Source: Amycolatopsis solani
GTDB lineage: Bacteria; Actinomycetota; Actinomycetes; Mycobacteriales; Pseudonocardiaceae
Reading direction: 5' to 3'
DNA length: 64,000 nucleotides
Assembly (NCBI RefSeq): GCF_033441515.1
Contig: NZ_JAWQJT010000001.1
Location: 3,286,001 to 3,350,000 of the forward strand
Notes under the pieces: generated by a model
Told to the model about the DNA's origin: nothing
Databases searched by the model: none
What the model saw: the letters and a program-made list of their open reading frames with translations, nothing else
Position numbers and translations under genes: made by a program
Shown here: in pieces, positions 26,025 to 34,167 of the stretch
Layout: every line of letters starts with the position of its first letter
Numbering within the stretch: the stretch's first letter is position 1

Positions 26025-27092
26025 TCACCAGTTCCGCACGGCCGGCGCGTACCCCGCCGGCTTGGCACCCACCTTCAGACCCGGGTTCACGAGCCAGTTC
26101 TGGTACTCCGGCGTGAACATCCGGTACACCGACGCCGGTGCCACCGCGCTCGCCTCGTCGAGGAGCTTCCGCTGCTCCGCCGGGATCTCGAAGTCCAACG
26201 CCGCCATGCTCTTGCCCAGCTGGGCGGCGCTGCTGGCGCCGACGATCGCCGACGCGATGCCCGGCTGGGTGGCCACCCAGTTGATCGCCACCTGGGCCAT
26301 CGTCACGCCCAGCTGGGCCGCCACCTCCTCCAACGGCTTCAACAGCTGCCAATCGCGGTCGGTCCACGGGGTGTCCGTGTCGCTGAAGCGGCCCGCGCCG
26401 CCGTCGCGGTACTTGCCCGTCAGGAAGCCGCCGGCCAGGGGGCTCCAGGCCGTGATGCCGAGGCCCAGCTCCTGGCCCATCGGGACGTGCTCGGTCTCGA
26501 TCTCGCGCTGCACCAGGGAATACGGCAGCTGCAGGTTGATCATCGGCGTCAGCGAGTGCGCCTCGGCGTACGTCTGGGCGCGGGCCGCGTACCAGCTCGG
26601 GACGTCGGACAGGCCCGGGTAGCGGATCTTGCCCGCGCGGACGAGGTCGTCGAACGTGCGCACGACCTCCTCCGCCGGGGTGATGCGGTCCCACGTGTGC
26701 AGCAGGAACAGGTCGACGTAGTCGGTGCCGAGCCGGCGCAGCGACGCCTCCAGGGCGCGGATCATGTGCTTGCGGCCGTTGCCGCCGGCGTTGGGGTCGG
26801 CCGGGTCGACGCTGTTGGTGAACTTGGTGGTCAGGACCACCCGGTCGCGGGCGCCCGTCTCGGCGATCAGCTTGCCGAGGATCGTTTCGCTTTCGCCTGC
26901 CGTGTAGAAGTCCGCCGTGTCGACGAAGTTGCCGCCCCCGTCGAGGTATTCGCGGAAGATCGGGCGGACCTCGTCCTCGGTCTTCCCGTACGCGGCGTGG
27001 AACCCGGCGGTGCCGAAGTTCATCGTGCCGAGGGCGAGCCTGCTGACGCGCAGACCGGAGCGGCCGAGGAGGTAGTACTGGTCGAGAGGCAT
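26025..27092 (-). CDS. Aldo/keto reductase
   Basis: 355 aa from ATG at 27092, with AGGAG upstream; the longer frame to 27323 is low-complexity and antisense to the next gene. NADPH-dependent TIM barrel with the catalytic set visible: Asp and Tyr in NFVDTADFYTAGESE, Lys in VLTTKFTNS and His in LFLLHTWDRI. The cofactor end reads SAIVGASSAAQLGKSM. Reduces aldehydes or ketones in the cytoplasm; substrate unknown. Confidence 0.92.
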   Translation of the reverse strand: MPLDQYYLLGRSGLRVSRLALGTMNFGTAGFHAAYGKTEDEVRPIFREYLDGGGNFVDTADFYTAGESETILGKLIAETGARDRVVLTTKFTNSVDPADPNAGGNGRKHMIRALEASLRRLGTDYVDLFLLHTWDRITPAEEVVRTFDDLVRAGKIRYPGLSDVPSWYAARAQTYAEAHSLTPMINLQLPYSLVQREIETEHVPMGQELGLGITAWSPLAGGFLTGKYRDGGAGRFSDTDTPWTDRDWQLLKPLEEVAAQLGVTMAQVAINWVATQPGIASAIVGASSAAQLGKSMAALDFEIPAEQRKLLDEASAVAPASVYRMFTPEYQNWLVNPGLKVGAKPAGYAPAVRNW

Positions 27093-27166
27093 GGAAGTGC
27101 TCCTGGGAAAGGGAAAATCCGTTGACCTCCCCACCGTGCCCCGCAAATTTTGGACCCGCAAGTCCA

Positions 27167-27646
27167 CTAGTGGTGGCCGCCACCCGGGGGCACGACGAAG
27201 CTGACCGTCTTGCTGTCCAGCACCTTGTGCGTGGGGTCGGCGAGCCCGATCCACACTTTGTGCGGCCCCGGTGGCAGCGCCTGGATGATGAGCGGTTCGC
27301 CGCTGGCGTCCGCCCAGTGCCACGGCGCGTCGTCGACCGTCACGTGGATGTGGCCGACGCGCGGTGACACGTCCAGGGCCGCGGGGCCGTAGACCGGCAC
27401 AATCCGCAGGTTCTCCGCCCGGTAGCGCAGCACGACGAGCCCCATGGCGAGCTGTTCGGGCAGTGGCGCGTCGACGACGAGCGCGGGTGGCGGCTGCGCG
27501 GCGAGCGGGACGACCGGGGCCGGCGCCCAGCCGGCCGGAGCGGCGGCGGGCGGTGCGGCGGGGGTGGGTGGCGTCGCGCTCGCCGAACAGGCGGCGGCGA
27601 GCGCGACGACGGTGGTCAGGACGGCTCCGCGGATCAAGTGCGTCAT
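27167..27646 (-). CDS. DUF6130-like secreted lipoprotein
   Basis: 159 aa from ATG at 27646. Signal peptide with lipobox LAAACSA (Cys near residue 20), then a Pro/Ala-rich linker, then a compact beta domain (VGHIHVTVDDAPWHWADASG, PPGPHKVWIGLADPTHKVLD) matching DUF6130. It ends in GGGHH. Predicted membrane-anchored on the outside; the His/Trp-rich core suggests metal or small-ligand binding, but the family function is unknown. Downstream frames from 27700 add only charged filler. Confidence 0.8.
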   Translation of the reverse strand: MTHLIRGAVLTTVVALAAACSASATPPTPAAPPAAAPAGWAPAPVVPLAAQPPPALVVDAPLPEQLAMGLVVLRYRAENLRIVPVYGPAALDVSPRVGHIHVTVDDAPWHWADASGEPLIIQALPPGPHKVWIGLADPTHKVLDSKTVSFVVPPGGGHH

Positions 27647-27763
27647 GGGTTCGACGCTAGGTTTCCCATGATCGTCTTCGCGTCCGTCGGGCGACGCCAT
27701 CGTCGTACGTCGCCAGGCAGGCGCCCCGATGCGGTGGGGTCGGCCGCATCGGGGCGCGGGGAC

Positions 27764-29284
27764 TCAGCGGCAGCGGTAGCTCGCCGCCGTGGCCGGGTCG
27801 CCGTGGCCGGTGTAGCGCGAGACGCGCGGGTACACGCACAGGTCACGGGTCGCGGTGCCGTCCGCGGTCGCCGCCGCGAGGGTGGCCGGGGCCTTGCCGT
27901 GCTCCACCCAGTCGACCAGCGCGCCCAGCGGGTTCGACGGCTGCGGGCCGGTGCCGCCGCCGCAGTGCTCGACGCCCGGCGCCAGGAACAGCCGGTAGAA
28001 GTCGTTCACCCGCTGCGAGCCGCCCATCGCCCGCTCGACCTGCTGGCGGTAGTACAGCGTGCCGCCGGGCGGGATGAGCTGGTCGTTCGTGCCGACGTAC
28101 GTCAGCAGCTTGCCGCCGGAGCGGCGGAACGCCGACAGGTCCGGGTCCGCCGTGCCGATGACGCCGTCGTACTCGCGCACCGACTGCCGGAACAGGGCGG
28201 TGTACTGCCCGTACGTCAGTTTCGACGTGTCGAAGCCCGCCTGCTTCTCCAGGAACGACTGCACCCACAGGACGGCCACCGGGAAGCCCGGCGCGGTCAG
28301 CGTGCCGTCGGGACCGGGCTGCGTGCCCGCCACCCACGTGTAGTCCGCGCCCTTCGGCAGCCCGGCCCACAGCTTGCGGCCGCGCTCGTCGGTCGGCCCG
28401 GCCCAGATCTTGCGCATGACCTCGGCGTCGTCTTCGGTCACGGTGAACTCGTGGCCGTCGCAGACGACCTTCGTGCCGACCAGCGTGCGCGGGTCGTAAC
28501 TGCACTCGTCCGGGTGGTCGACGATGCCGTTGGTGACGCCGTCGCGCGCGTCGCACGCCTGGACGGCGGCTTTCTGGAACGCCGAGAGCACGCAGTTGCT
28601 GGGGAAGTCGTGCTCGTTGTTCATGACGACCTGCGGCCAGAGCGTCGCGACCGCGAACTGCGTCCACTGCACGGCCGGGGCGTTCGCGAGGATGCCGTCG
28701 AAGTCGTCGGCGTGGTTTTGCGCCTCGGAGTAGCCCTGGCGGCCGCCGGTCGAGCAGCCGGTCCAGTACGAGTACGTGATCGGCCGCTGGAAGTGGCGTT
28801 CCGTGACGGCCTTGCCGACCACGGCCTCTTCGTGCGTCGAATGGGTGGCGAAGTTCGTCAGCAGGGTCCGGTTCACCTGGCCGCCGGCGGTCAGCGCCCA
28901 CGACGTGTCCAGTGCGTTCTCGGACACGCCGGCGTCGGTCGTCACGGCGCTGTAGCCGTCCTTGACCGCCTGGGCGAACGGCGCCCCGAACTCGCCGGCC
29001 GCGTAGGCGCTGCCGCCGAGGGCCTGGAGGCGCCCGGTCCAGCCGGTTTCGGGCAGTCCGACGGCGATCTTGACGTGGTCGTGGCCGTCGTGGGTGAGGG
29101 TGACGGTGATCTGGCAGAAGCCGGTCTTGCGCTCCGCCGCCACCGACTCGATCTTCGCGCCGGGCGGGGCGGGCACCGCGACGGCGGCGCAGGTGGGCAC
29201 CGGCGATGCCGAGGCGGCCGGTGCGAGCTGCGTGACGGTGGTCAGCAGGAGCGGCACGGCGGCCGCGAGGAGTAAGCGTCTCAT
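27764..29284 (-). CDS. Secreted tannase / feruloyl esterase-family hydrolase
   Basis: 506 aa with a signal peptide (about residues 1-27, ending ASA). Alpha/beta hydrolase with the family's CS-D-HC arrangement: nucleophile Ser in YWTGCSTGGRQGYSEAQ, Asp in LLTYVGTNDQLIPPGG, and His in GVEHCGGGTGP, where the two Cys neighbours can form a disulphide. A lid domain with several Cys (SNCVLSAFQ, ACDARDGVTNGIVD) is present. Should cleave aromatic acid esters such as gallate or ferulate esters from plant matter outside the cell. Divergent from the LAL regulator. Confidence 0.9.
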   Translation of the reverse strand: MRRLLLAAAVPLLLTTVTQLAPAASASPVPTCAAVAVPAPPGAKIESVAAERKTGFCQITVTLTHDGHDHVKIAVGLPETGWTGRLQALGGSAYAAGEFGAPFAQAVKDGYSAVTTDAGVSENALDTSWALTAGGQVNRTLLTNFATHSTHEEAVVGKAVTERHFQRPITYSYWTGCSTGGRQGYSEAQNHADDFDGILANAPAVQWTQFAVATLWPQVVMNNEHDFPSNCVLSAFQKAAVQACDARDGVTNGIVDHPDECSYDPRTLVGTKVVCDGHEFTVTEDDAEVMRKIWAGPTDERGRKLWAGLPKGADYTWVAGTQPGPDGTLTAPGFPVAVLWVQSFLEKQAGFDTSKLTYGQYTALFRQSVREYDGVIGTADPDLSAFRRSGGKLLTYVGTNDQLIPPGGTLYYRQQVERAMGGSQRVNDFYRLFLAPGVEHCGGGTGPQPSNPLGALVDWVEHGKAPATLAAATADGTATRDLCVYPRVSRYTGHGDPATAASYRCR

Positions 29285-29425
29285 CGGTCTCTCTGATCGC
29301 GTTGCGTCTTTTTCGCTGCGAAAGCTAGGCGCGCGTGCGGTGGCACCGCGCCCGTCGGGTGACGCTGTCGATGTACGTCACTCGGTCGTGAGCTGCGGAA
29401 ACGTGCGTTGGGTAAGGTCGTTTCC

Positions 29426-32400
29426 ATGGTGCTGCGCGGGCGGGAAACCGAGCTGAAGGAGCTGGGCGAGCTCGTCGACGGCCCCGAGGACCGCGCCGGG
29501 GTGCTCATCCGCGGCGAAGCGGGCATCGGCAAGTCCGCGCTGGTGACCGAGACGGCGGCCGCGGCGTCGGTCGCCGGGCTGCGGGTGCTGCGCACGACCG
29601 GCGCCGAGGGCGAGCAGAACCTCGCGTACGCCGGGCTGCACCAGCTGCTGTACCCCGTCCGCGCGGGGGCGGCCGGCCTGCCCGCGCCGCAGCGGGACGC
29701 GTTGCGGACCGCGCTGGGCCTGGCGGAGGGGACCGAGCCGAGCGCCTACCTGGTCGGGCTCGCGGCGCTGACGCTGCTGGCCGAGGAGGCCGCGGCGAAG
29801 CCGTTGCTGCTGGTCGCGGAGGACGCGCAGTGGCTGGACCGGGCGAGCGCGGACGTGCTGGCGTTCGTCGCGCGGCGCATCGAGACCGAGCCGATCGTCC
29901 TGGTCGCGACGCTGCGGGACGGCGCGGAGTCGCCGTTGCTCGACGCGGGCCTGGCCCCGATGCCGCTGGACCGCTTGCCGGCCGACGCGGCGGCGGAGCT
30001 GCTGGATTCGGTGGCCCCGCGGCTGGCCCCGGCGGTCCGCACCCGCCTGCTGACGGAGGCGGCGGGCCACCCACTGGCGTTGACGGAGCTGCCGTCGGCG
30101 GTGGCCGAGCTGGACGGGTTGGACCCGGTGCTGCCGTTGACGGAACGCTTGGAGCGCACGTTCACGGCGAGAGTGACGGCGTTGCCGGCGGCGACGCGGA
30201 CGGCGTTGCTGGTGGCGGCGCTGAACGAGACGACCTCACTGGCGGAGACGCTGGTGGCGACGGGTTCACTGCTCGCGGCGGATGCCGACCGGGCTTCGGT
30301 GACGCGCGGTGCGGGCGGTGGTGCTGGTCCGGATGCGGCTGAGGCCGGTGCCGGGCAGGGTTTCGTGGAGCGCGGTGCAGGTGCGGCGGCGGGCTTGGCG
30401 GGCGGTGGTGCTGGTCCGGATGCGGCTGAGGCCGGTGCCGGGCAGGGTTTCGTGGAGCGCGGTGCAGGTGCGGCGGCGGGCTTGGCGGGCGGTGGTGCTG
30501 GTCCGGATGCGGCTGAGGCCGGTGCCGGGCAGGGTTTCGCGGCGCGCGGTGCGGATGCGGCGGCGGGTTTGGCGGGCGGTGGTGCCGGTCCGGGCCAGGC
30601 CGAAGTCCGCGGGGCGGGTGCCGCTACCCGCGAAGCGGCCGACCCAGCCACCGCCGACCCCGAGATCCTCGCCCCCGCCGTCGACGCTCGGCTCGTCGAA
30701 CTCACGGCCGATCTCCTCACCTTCCGCCACCCGCTCATGCGCTCGGCCATCCCCGCCGCCGCGAGTCCGATCGAGCGGCGCAAAGCCCACCTCGCCCTCG
30801 TCGCCGCCCTCCGAGACCAGCCCGATCGCCGGGCCTGGCACCAGGCCGCCGCCACTGCCGGGCCCGACGAAGCCGTGGCCGGCGAACTCGAGCGGACCGC
30901 CGAGCGGGCTCGGTACCGGGGTGGGGCCGCCGCTGCCATTGCCGCGCTCGAACAGGCCGCGCGGCTCAGCTGCGAGCCAGGGCCGCGCGCTGATCGGCTG
31001 CTCAAGGCCGCCGAGCTGGCCGTCGAGTCCGGGCGGCGGGAGACCGCCGAACGGTTGGTCCGCGCCGCCCGGCCCGCCGATGCCCGGCGCCGCGCCGCCG
31101 CGAGCCGGCTGCTCAGCGAGTTCGAAGACGGGGTCCGCGAAGATCCCGCCCGCGTCGCCGAGCTGGCCGAAGTCGCCCGGGATGTCGCGGCCGACGGGCA
31201 GCACGACGCCGCCATGCGGATCCTCTGGAGCGCCGCCATGCGCTGCTTCTGGACCGAGCCCGGAGCGAACGCGCGCCAGGCGCTGCTCGACGTCGCCGAC
31301 CTGCTGCCCGTCCCGGACGACGACCCGCGGATCGTGGCCGTCACCGCGTACGTCGCGCCGTTCGAGCGGGGCGAAACCGTCCTGAAGCACCTGCGGGAGC
31401 TGGTCGCGAGGACCGGCGCCGACCCCGAAGTCGACCGGTACCTCGGCAGCGCCGCACTGCAGGTCGGCGCCTTCGACCTCGCCGCCCGGTTCTCCGCGGC
31501 CGCCGCGCCCGGTCTCCGCGCGCAGGGACGGCTCGGGTTGCTGCCGCGCGCCCTCGCCGTACTCGCGTGGAGCCGCGTCCGGCTGGGGGACCTGGCCGGC
31601 GCCGTGCCGGCCGCGGCGGAGGCGGTCCGCTTCGCGCAGGAGACCGGGCAGCCGTTCATGGCCGGGCTGGCCACCGCCGTCCAGGCCGAGATCGCCGCGC
31701 TGCGGGGTGACCACCGGCAGGCCGGGGCGCTGGCCGCCGAGGCCGAACGCGCCGGGCTCGCCGCCGGGGCGCGGCCGGTGCTCGCCACCGTCCAGCTCAC
31801 GCGCGGGCTCACGAACCTGAGCGAAGGCCGCTTCGAGGACGCCTTCGCCGACCTGCGGCGCCTGCTCGACCCCGCCGACCCGGCCTACCAGCTGGCGTTG
31901 CGCGCCTACTGCGTCGCCGAACTGACCGAAGCCGCGGTCCGGGCCGGGCAGACCGACGCAATGCGGGACATCCTCGCCGAACTCGAGCGCCTGGACACGC
32001 CGTCGCCCGCGCTGCACATCGGGCTGCGGTACGCGCGCGCCGTGCTCGACCCGTGCGACGAGCGGTTTGCCGAAGCGCTGCGGGCCGACCTGGCCGGCTG
32101 GCCCGCCGAACGCGGCCGCGTCCACCTGGCGTTCGGCGAGTGGCTGCGGCGGCAGCGGCGGGTCGTCGAATCGCGGACGCACCTGCGCACCGCCCGCGAG
32201 ACGTTCGACGCCCTCGGCATGACGGCCTGGGCCGAGCGGGCCCGGCGCGAGCTGCGCAGCGCGGGCGAGTCGAGCCCGAACCGCGGCCCGGACGCCCGGG
32301 ACAAGCTCACCCCGCACGAGCTGAGCATCGCGCAGCTGGCCGCGGAGGGGCTGACGAACCGGGAGATCGGGCAGCGGCTGTACCTTTCGCACCGGACCGT

Positions 32401-32488
32401 CGGCACGCACCTGCACCGGATCTTCCCCAAGCTCGGCGTGAGCTCCCGCGCCGACCTCGCCGGGATGCTGAAGACCCTGGAAGGGTGA
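29426..32488 (+). CDS. LuxR-family LAL regulator with internal 87-bp repeat array
   Basis: 1020 aa from ATG at 29426 (an upstream in-frame TTG at 29408 is less likely). N-terminal AAA ATPase with Walker A GEAGIGKSAL near residue 31-40 and Walker B LLLVAEDAQWLD, a long TPR-like middle, and a C-terminal LuxR HTH (LTPHELSIAQLAAEGLTNRE, then IGQRLYLSHRTVGTHL). Between ATPase and TPR part, residues about 297-390 are Gly/Ala-rich tandem repeats of 29 residues. The region is absent from a standard LAL linker. Divergent from the tannase gene, 141 bp apart, so a regulatory link is plausible. Confidence 0.9.
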   Translation: MVLRGRETELKELGELVDGPEDRAGVLIRGEAGIGKSALVTETAAAASVAGLRVLRTTGAEGEQNLAYAGLHQLLYPVRAGAAGLPAPQRDALRTALGLAEGTEPSAYLVGLAALTLLAEEAAAKPLLLVAEDAQWLDRASADVLAFVARRIETEPIVLVATLRDGAESPLLDAGLAPMPLDRLPADAAAELLDSVAPRLAPAVRTRLLTEAAGHPLALTELPSAVAELDGLDPVLPLTERLERTFTARVTALPAATRTALLVAALNETTSLAETLVATGSLLAADADRASVTRGAGGGAGPDAAEAGAGQGFVERGAGAAAGLAGGGAGPDAAEAGAGQGFVERGAGAAAGLAGGGAGPDAAEAGAGQGFAARGADAAAGLAGGGAGPGQAEVRGAGAATREAADPATADPEILAPAVDARLVELTADLLTFRHPLMRSAIPAAASPIERRKAHLALVAALRDQPDRRAWHQAAATAGPDEAVAGELERTAERARYRGGAAAAIAALEQAARLSCEPGPRADRLLKAAELAVESGRRETAERLVRAARPADARRRAAASRLLSEFEDGVREDPARVAELAEVARDVAADGQHDAAMRILWSAAMRCFWTEPGANARQALLDVADLLPVPDDDPRIVAVTAYVAPFERGETVLKHLRELVARTGADPEVDRYLGSAALQVGAFDLAARFSAAAAPGLRAQGRLGLLPRALAVLAWSRVRLGDLAGAVPAAAEAVRFAQETGQPFMAGLATAVQAEIAALRGDHRQAGALAAEAERAGLAAGARPVLATVQLTRGLTNLSEGRFEDAFADLRRLLDPADPAYQLALRAYCVAELTEAAVRAGQTDAMRDILAELERLDTPSPALHIGLRYARAVLDPCDERFAEALRADLAGWPAERGRVHLAFGEWLRRQRRVVESRTHLRTARETFDALGMTAWAERARRELRSAGESSPNRGPDARDKLTPHELSIAQLAAEGLTNREIGQRLYLSHRTVGTHLHRIFPKLGVSSRADLAGMLKTLEG
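30314..30592 (+). repeat. In-frame 87-bp minisatellite inside the LAL gene
   Basis: Three near-perfect copies of an 87-bp unit start at 30314, 30401 and 30488, and a partial fourth starts at 30575. 87 is divisible by 3, so each unit adds 29 residues (GGGAGPDAAEAGAGQGF then VERGAGAAAGLA). Copies 1 and 2 are almost identical; copy 3 has a few changes. Gain or loss of units would keep the reading frame. Confidence 0.95.
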
Positions 32489-32580
32489 CTTACACCCACT
32501 GCGTCACCTGACGGGCGCGAAGATCACTCGAAGCTCCCTAACGTCGTGAAAGTCCCACGGTCTTTCGCACAGGAGTCAAG

Positions 32581-33690
32581 ATGATCAGCAGGAGAAGGTT
32601 CGGGCAGGCGTTCGCGGCGGGGCTGGCGGCGACCTCCTTGGCGGCCTGCTCGTCCGCGGCCGCGCCCGCCGCGTCCACGGCCCCTGACCTGCGGGCCGGG
32701 TCCGGCGAGCACACCTCGCTCGGCGAGGTGAAGCACGTCGACGCCGGAGTGCTGAACATGGCTTACTTCGAGTCCGGCCCGGTGACCGGGCAGCCCGTCG
32801 TGCTGCTGCACGGCTGGCCGTACGACCCGTACAGCTACGTCGACGTCGCGCCGATCCTGGCCGCCGCCGGCTACCGGGTGATCATCCCGTTCCTGCGCGG
32901 CTACGGGCCGACGGTGTTCAAGTCCACTTCGACCGTCCGAAATGGACAACAGGCGGCGGTGGCGCTCGACGTCGTCGCGATGCTGGACGCGCTCAAGATC
33001 GACAAGGCCGTCCTGGGCGGCTACGACTGGGGCGCCCGGACGGTCGACATCATCGCGGCGCTGTTCCCCGAGCGCTGCAAGGCGGTCGTCGCGGTGAGCG
33101 GGTACATCGTCACGAACCTGGTGGCCAACCAGAAACCCCTGGCGCCGCAAGCGGAACTCGGCTGGTGGTACCAGTACTACTTCGCGACCGAGCGCGGCCG
33201 CGCGGGCTACGCGGCCAACCGCCACGACTTCAACAAGCTGATCTGGAAGACGGCGTCTCCGGCGTGGCACTTCGACGACGCGACGTACGACCGCAGCGCG
33301 GCGGCGTTCGACAACCCGGACCACGTCGCGATCGTGGTCCACAACTACCGGTGGCGGCTGAGTCTCGCCCCGGGCGAGCCGCAATACGACGCGTACGAGC
33401 AGAAACTGGCCACCGGCCCGGCCATCACGGTCCCGGCGATCACGATCGGCAGCGACTTCGACGCGGCGGCCAAGGACGGGAAGGCGTACCGCGCGAAGTT
33501 CACCGGGAAGTACGAACACCGGGTGCTGGACGGCATCGGGCACAACGTGCCGCAGGAAGCCCCGAAGCCGTTCGCGCAGGCGATCGTGGACGCCGACCGG
33601 CGGTCAAGGCCACATCGAGAGACTAAGTGTCCCTCGATGTGGCCTTCACACCCAGTGCGCTTAGTCAGGCGACCGTCGCGTCGAGGGTGA
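32581..33690 (+). CDS. Tat/lipoprotein alpha/beta hydrolase (epoxide hydrolase/dehalogenase-like)
   Basis: 369 aa. The N-terminus SRRRFGQAFAAGLAA followed by LAACSS is a twin-arginine signal with lipobox. The hydrolase core has the oxyanion HGWPYDP, nucleophile Asp in GGYDWGARTVD and catalytic His in DGIGHNVPQEAP. A cap domain contains YQYYFATERGRAGY. This fits epoxide-hydrolase or haloacetate-dehalogenase relatives. The last ~30 residues (from about 33606) are encoded by a terminator-like hairpin and look non-native, so an earlier stop may have been lost. The end overlaps the convergent ohr gene by 26 bp. Confidence 0.85.
   Translation: MISRRRFGQAFAAGLAATSLAACSSAAAPAASTAPDLRAGSGEHTSLGEVKHVDAGVLNMAYFESGPVTGQPVVLLHGWPYDPYSYVDVAPILAAAGYRVIIPFLRGYGPTVFKSTSTVRNGQQAAVALDVVAMLDALKIDKAVLGGYDWGARTVDIIAALFPERCKAVVAVSGYIVTNLVANQKPLAPQAELGWWYQYYFATERGRAGYAANRHDFNKLIWKTASPAWHFDDATYDRSAAAFDNPDHVAIVVHNYRWRLSLAPGEPQYDAYEQKLATGPAITVPAITIGSDFDAAAKDGKAYRAKFTGKYEHRVLDGIGHNVPQEAPKPFAQAIVDADRRSRPHRETKCPSMWPSHPVRLVRRPSRRG
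33606..33646. terminator. 13-bp-stem hairpin between convergent genes
   Basis: AAGGCCACATCGA, a 15-nt loop, and TCGATGTGGCCTT: perfect 13-bp stem. It lies at the 3' ends of the alpha/beta hydrolase and ohr genes and would end both transcripts. It is inside the last codons of the hydrolase frame as called. Confidence 0.8.
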
Positions 33691-34096
33691 CCTCGATGTT
33701 GCCGCGCGTCGCCTTCGAGTACGGGCACACCTGGTGCGCGCCGTTGACGAGCTCGTCGGCGGTGGCCTGGTCGATGCCGGTCGCCTCCAGGTGCAGCACG
33801 GCGCTGAGCTTGAACTCGCTCGCCTCCGTGTCGTGGTGGAGGGTGACCTCCGCGACGACGGCGAGGTCGTTCAGCGGCACCTTCTTCTCGCCCGCGACGC
33901 GACGCACCGCGCCGACGAAGCAGGACGCCCAGCCCGCCGCGAACAGCTGCTCCGGGTTGGTGCCGTCGCCCGCGCCGCCGAAGGCCTTCGGGACGGCGAG
34001 GGTGACGTCGAGCGCGCCGTCGTCGGAGGTCGCGCGGCCGCCGTTGCGGCCCTCCGCGGTGGAGGTGGCGACGGCGGTGTAGGTCACTTCGGACAT
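33665..34096 (-). CDS. ohr: Organic hydroperoxide reductase Ohr (OsmC family)
   Basis: 143 aa from ATG at 34096, with AAAGGAA upstream. Two redox Cys in the right contexts: AAGWASCFVGAVRRVA and HQVCPYSKATRGN; the latter is the Ohr signature. Reduces fatty-acid hydroperoxides in the cytoplasm using dithiol electron donors. Usually controlled by an OhrR repressor, which is not seen nearby. Confidence 0.92.
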   Translation of the reverse strand: MSEVTYTAVATSTAEGRNGGRATSDDGALDVTLAVPKAFGGAGDGTNPEQLFAAGWASCFVGAVRRVAGEKKVPLNDLAVVAEVTLHHDTEASEFKLSAVLHLEATGIDQATADELVNGAHQVCPYSKATRGNIEVTLDATVA

Positions 34097-34167
34097 GGTG
34101 TTCCTTTCAGCGGGTGACGCCACCACGCTAGGAATCCACTCACCCCCGCGGCGACCGTCGCCCGACG

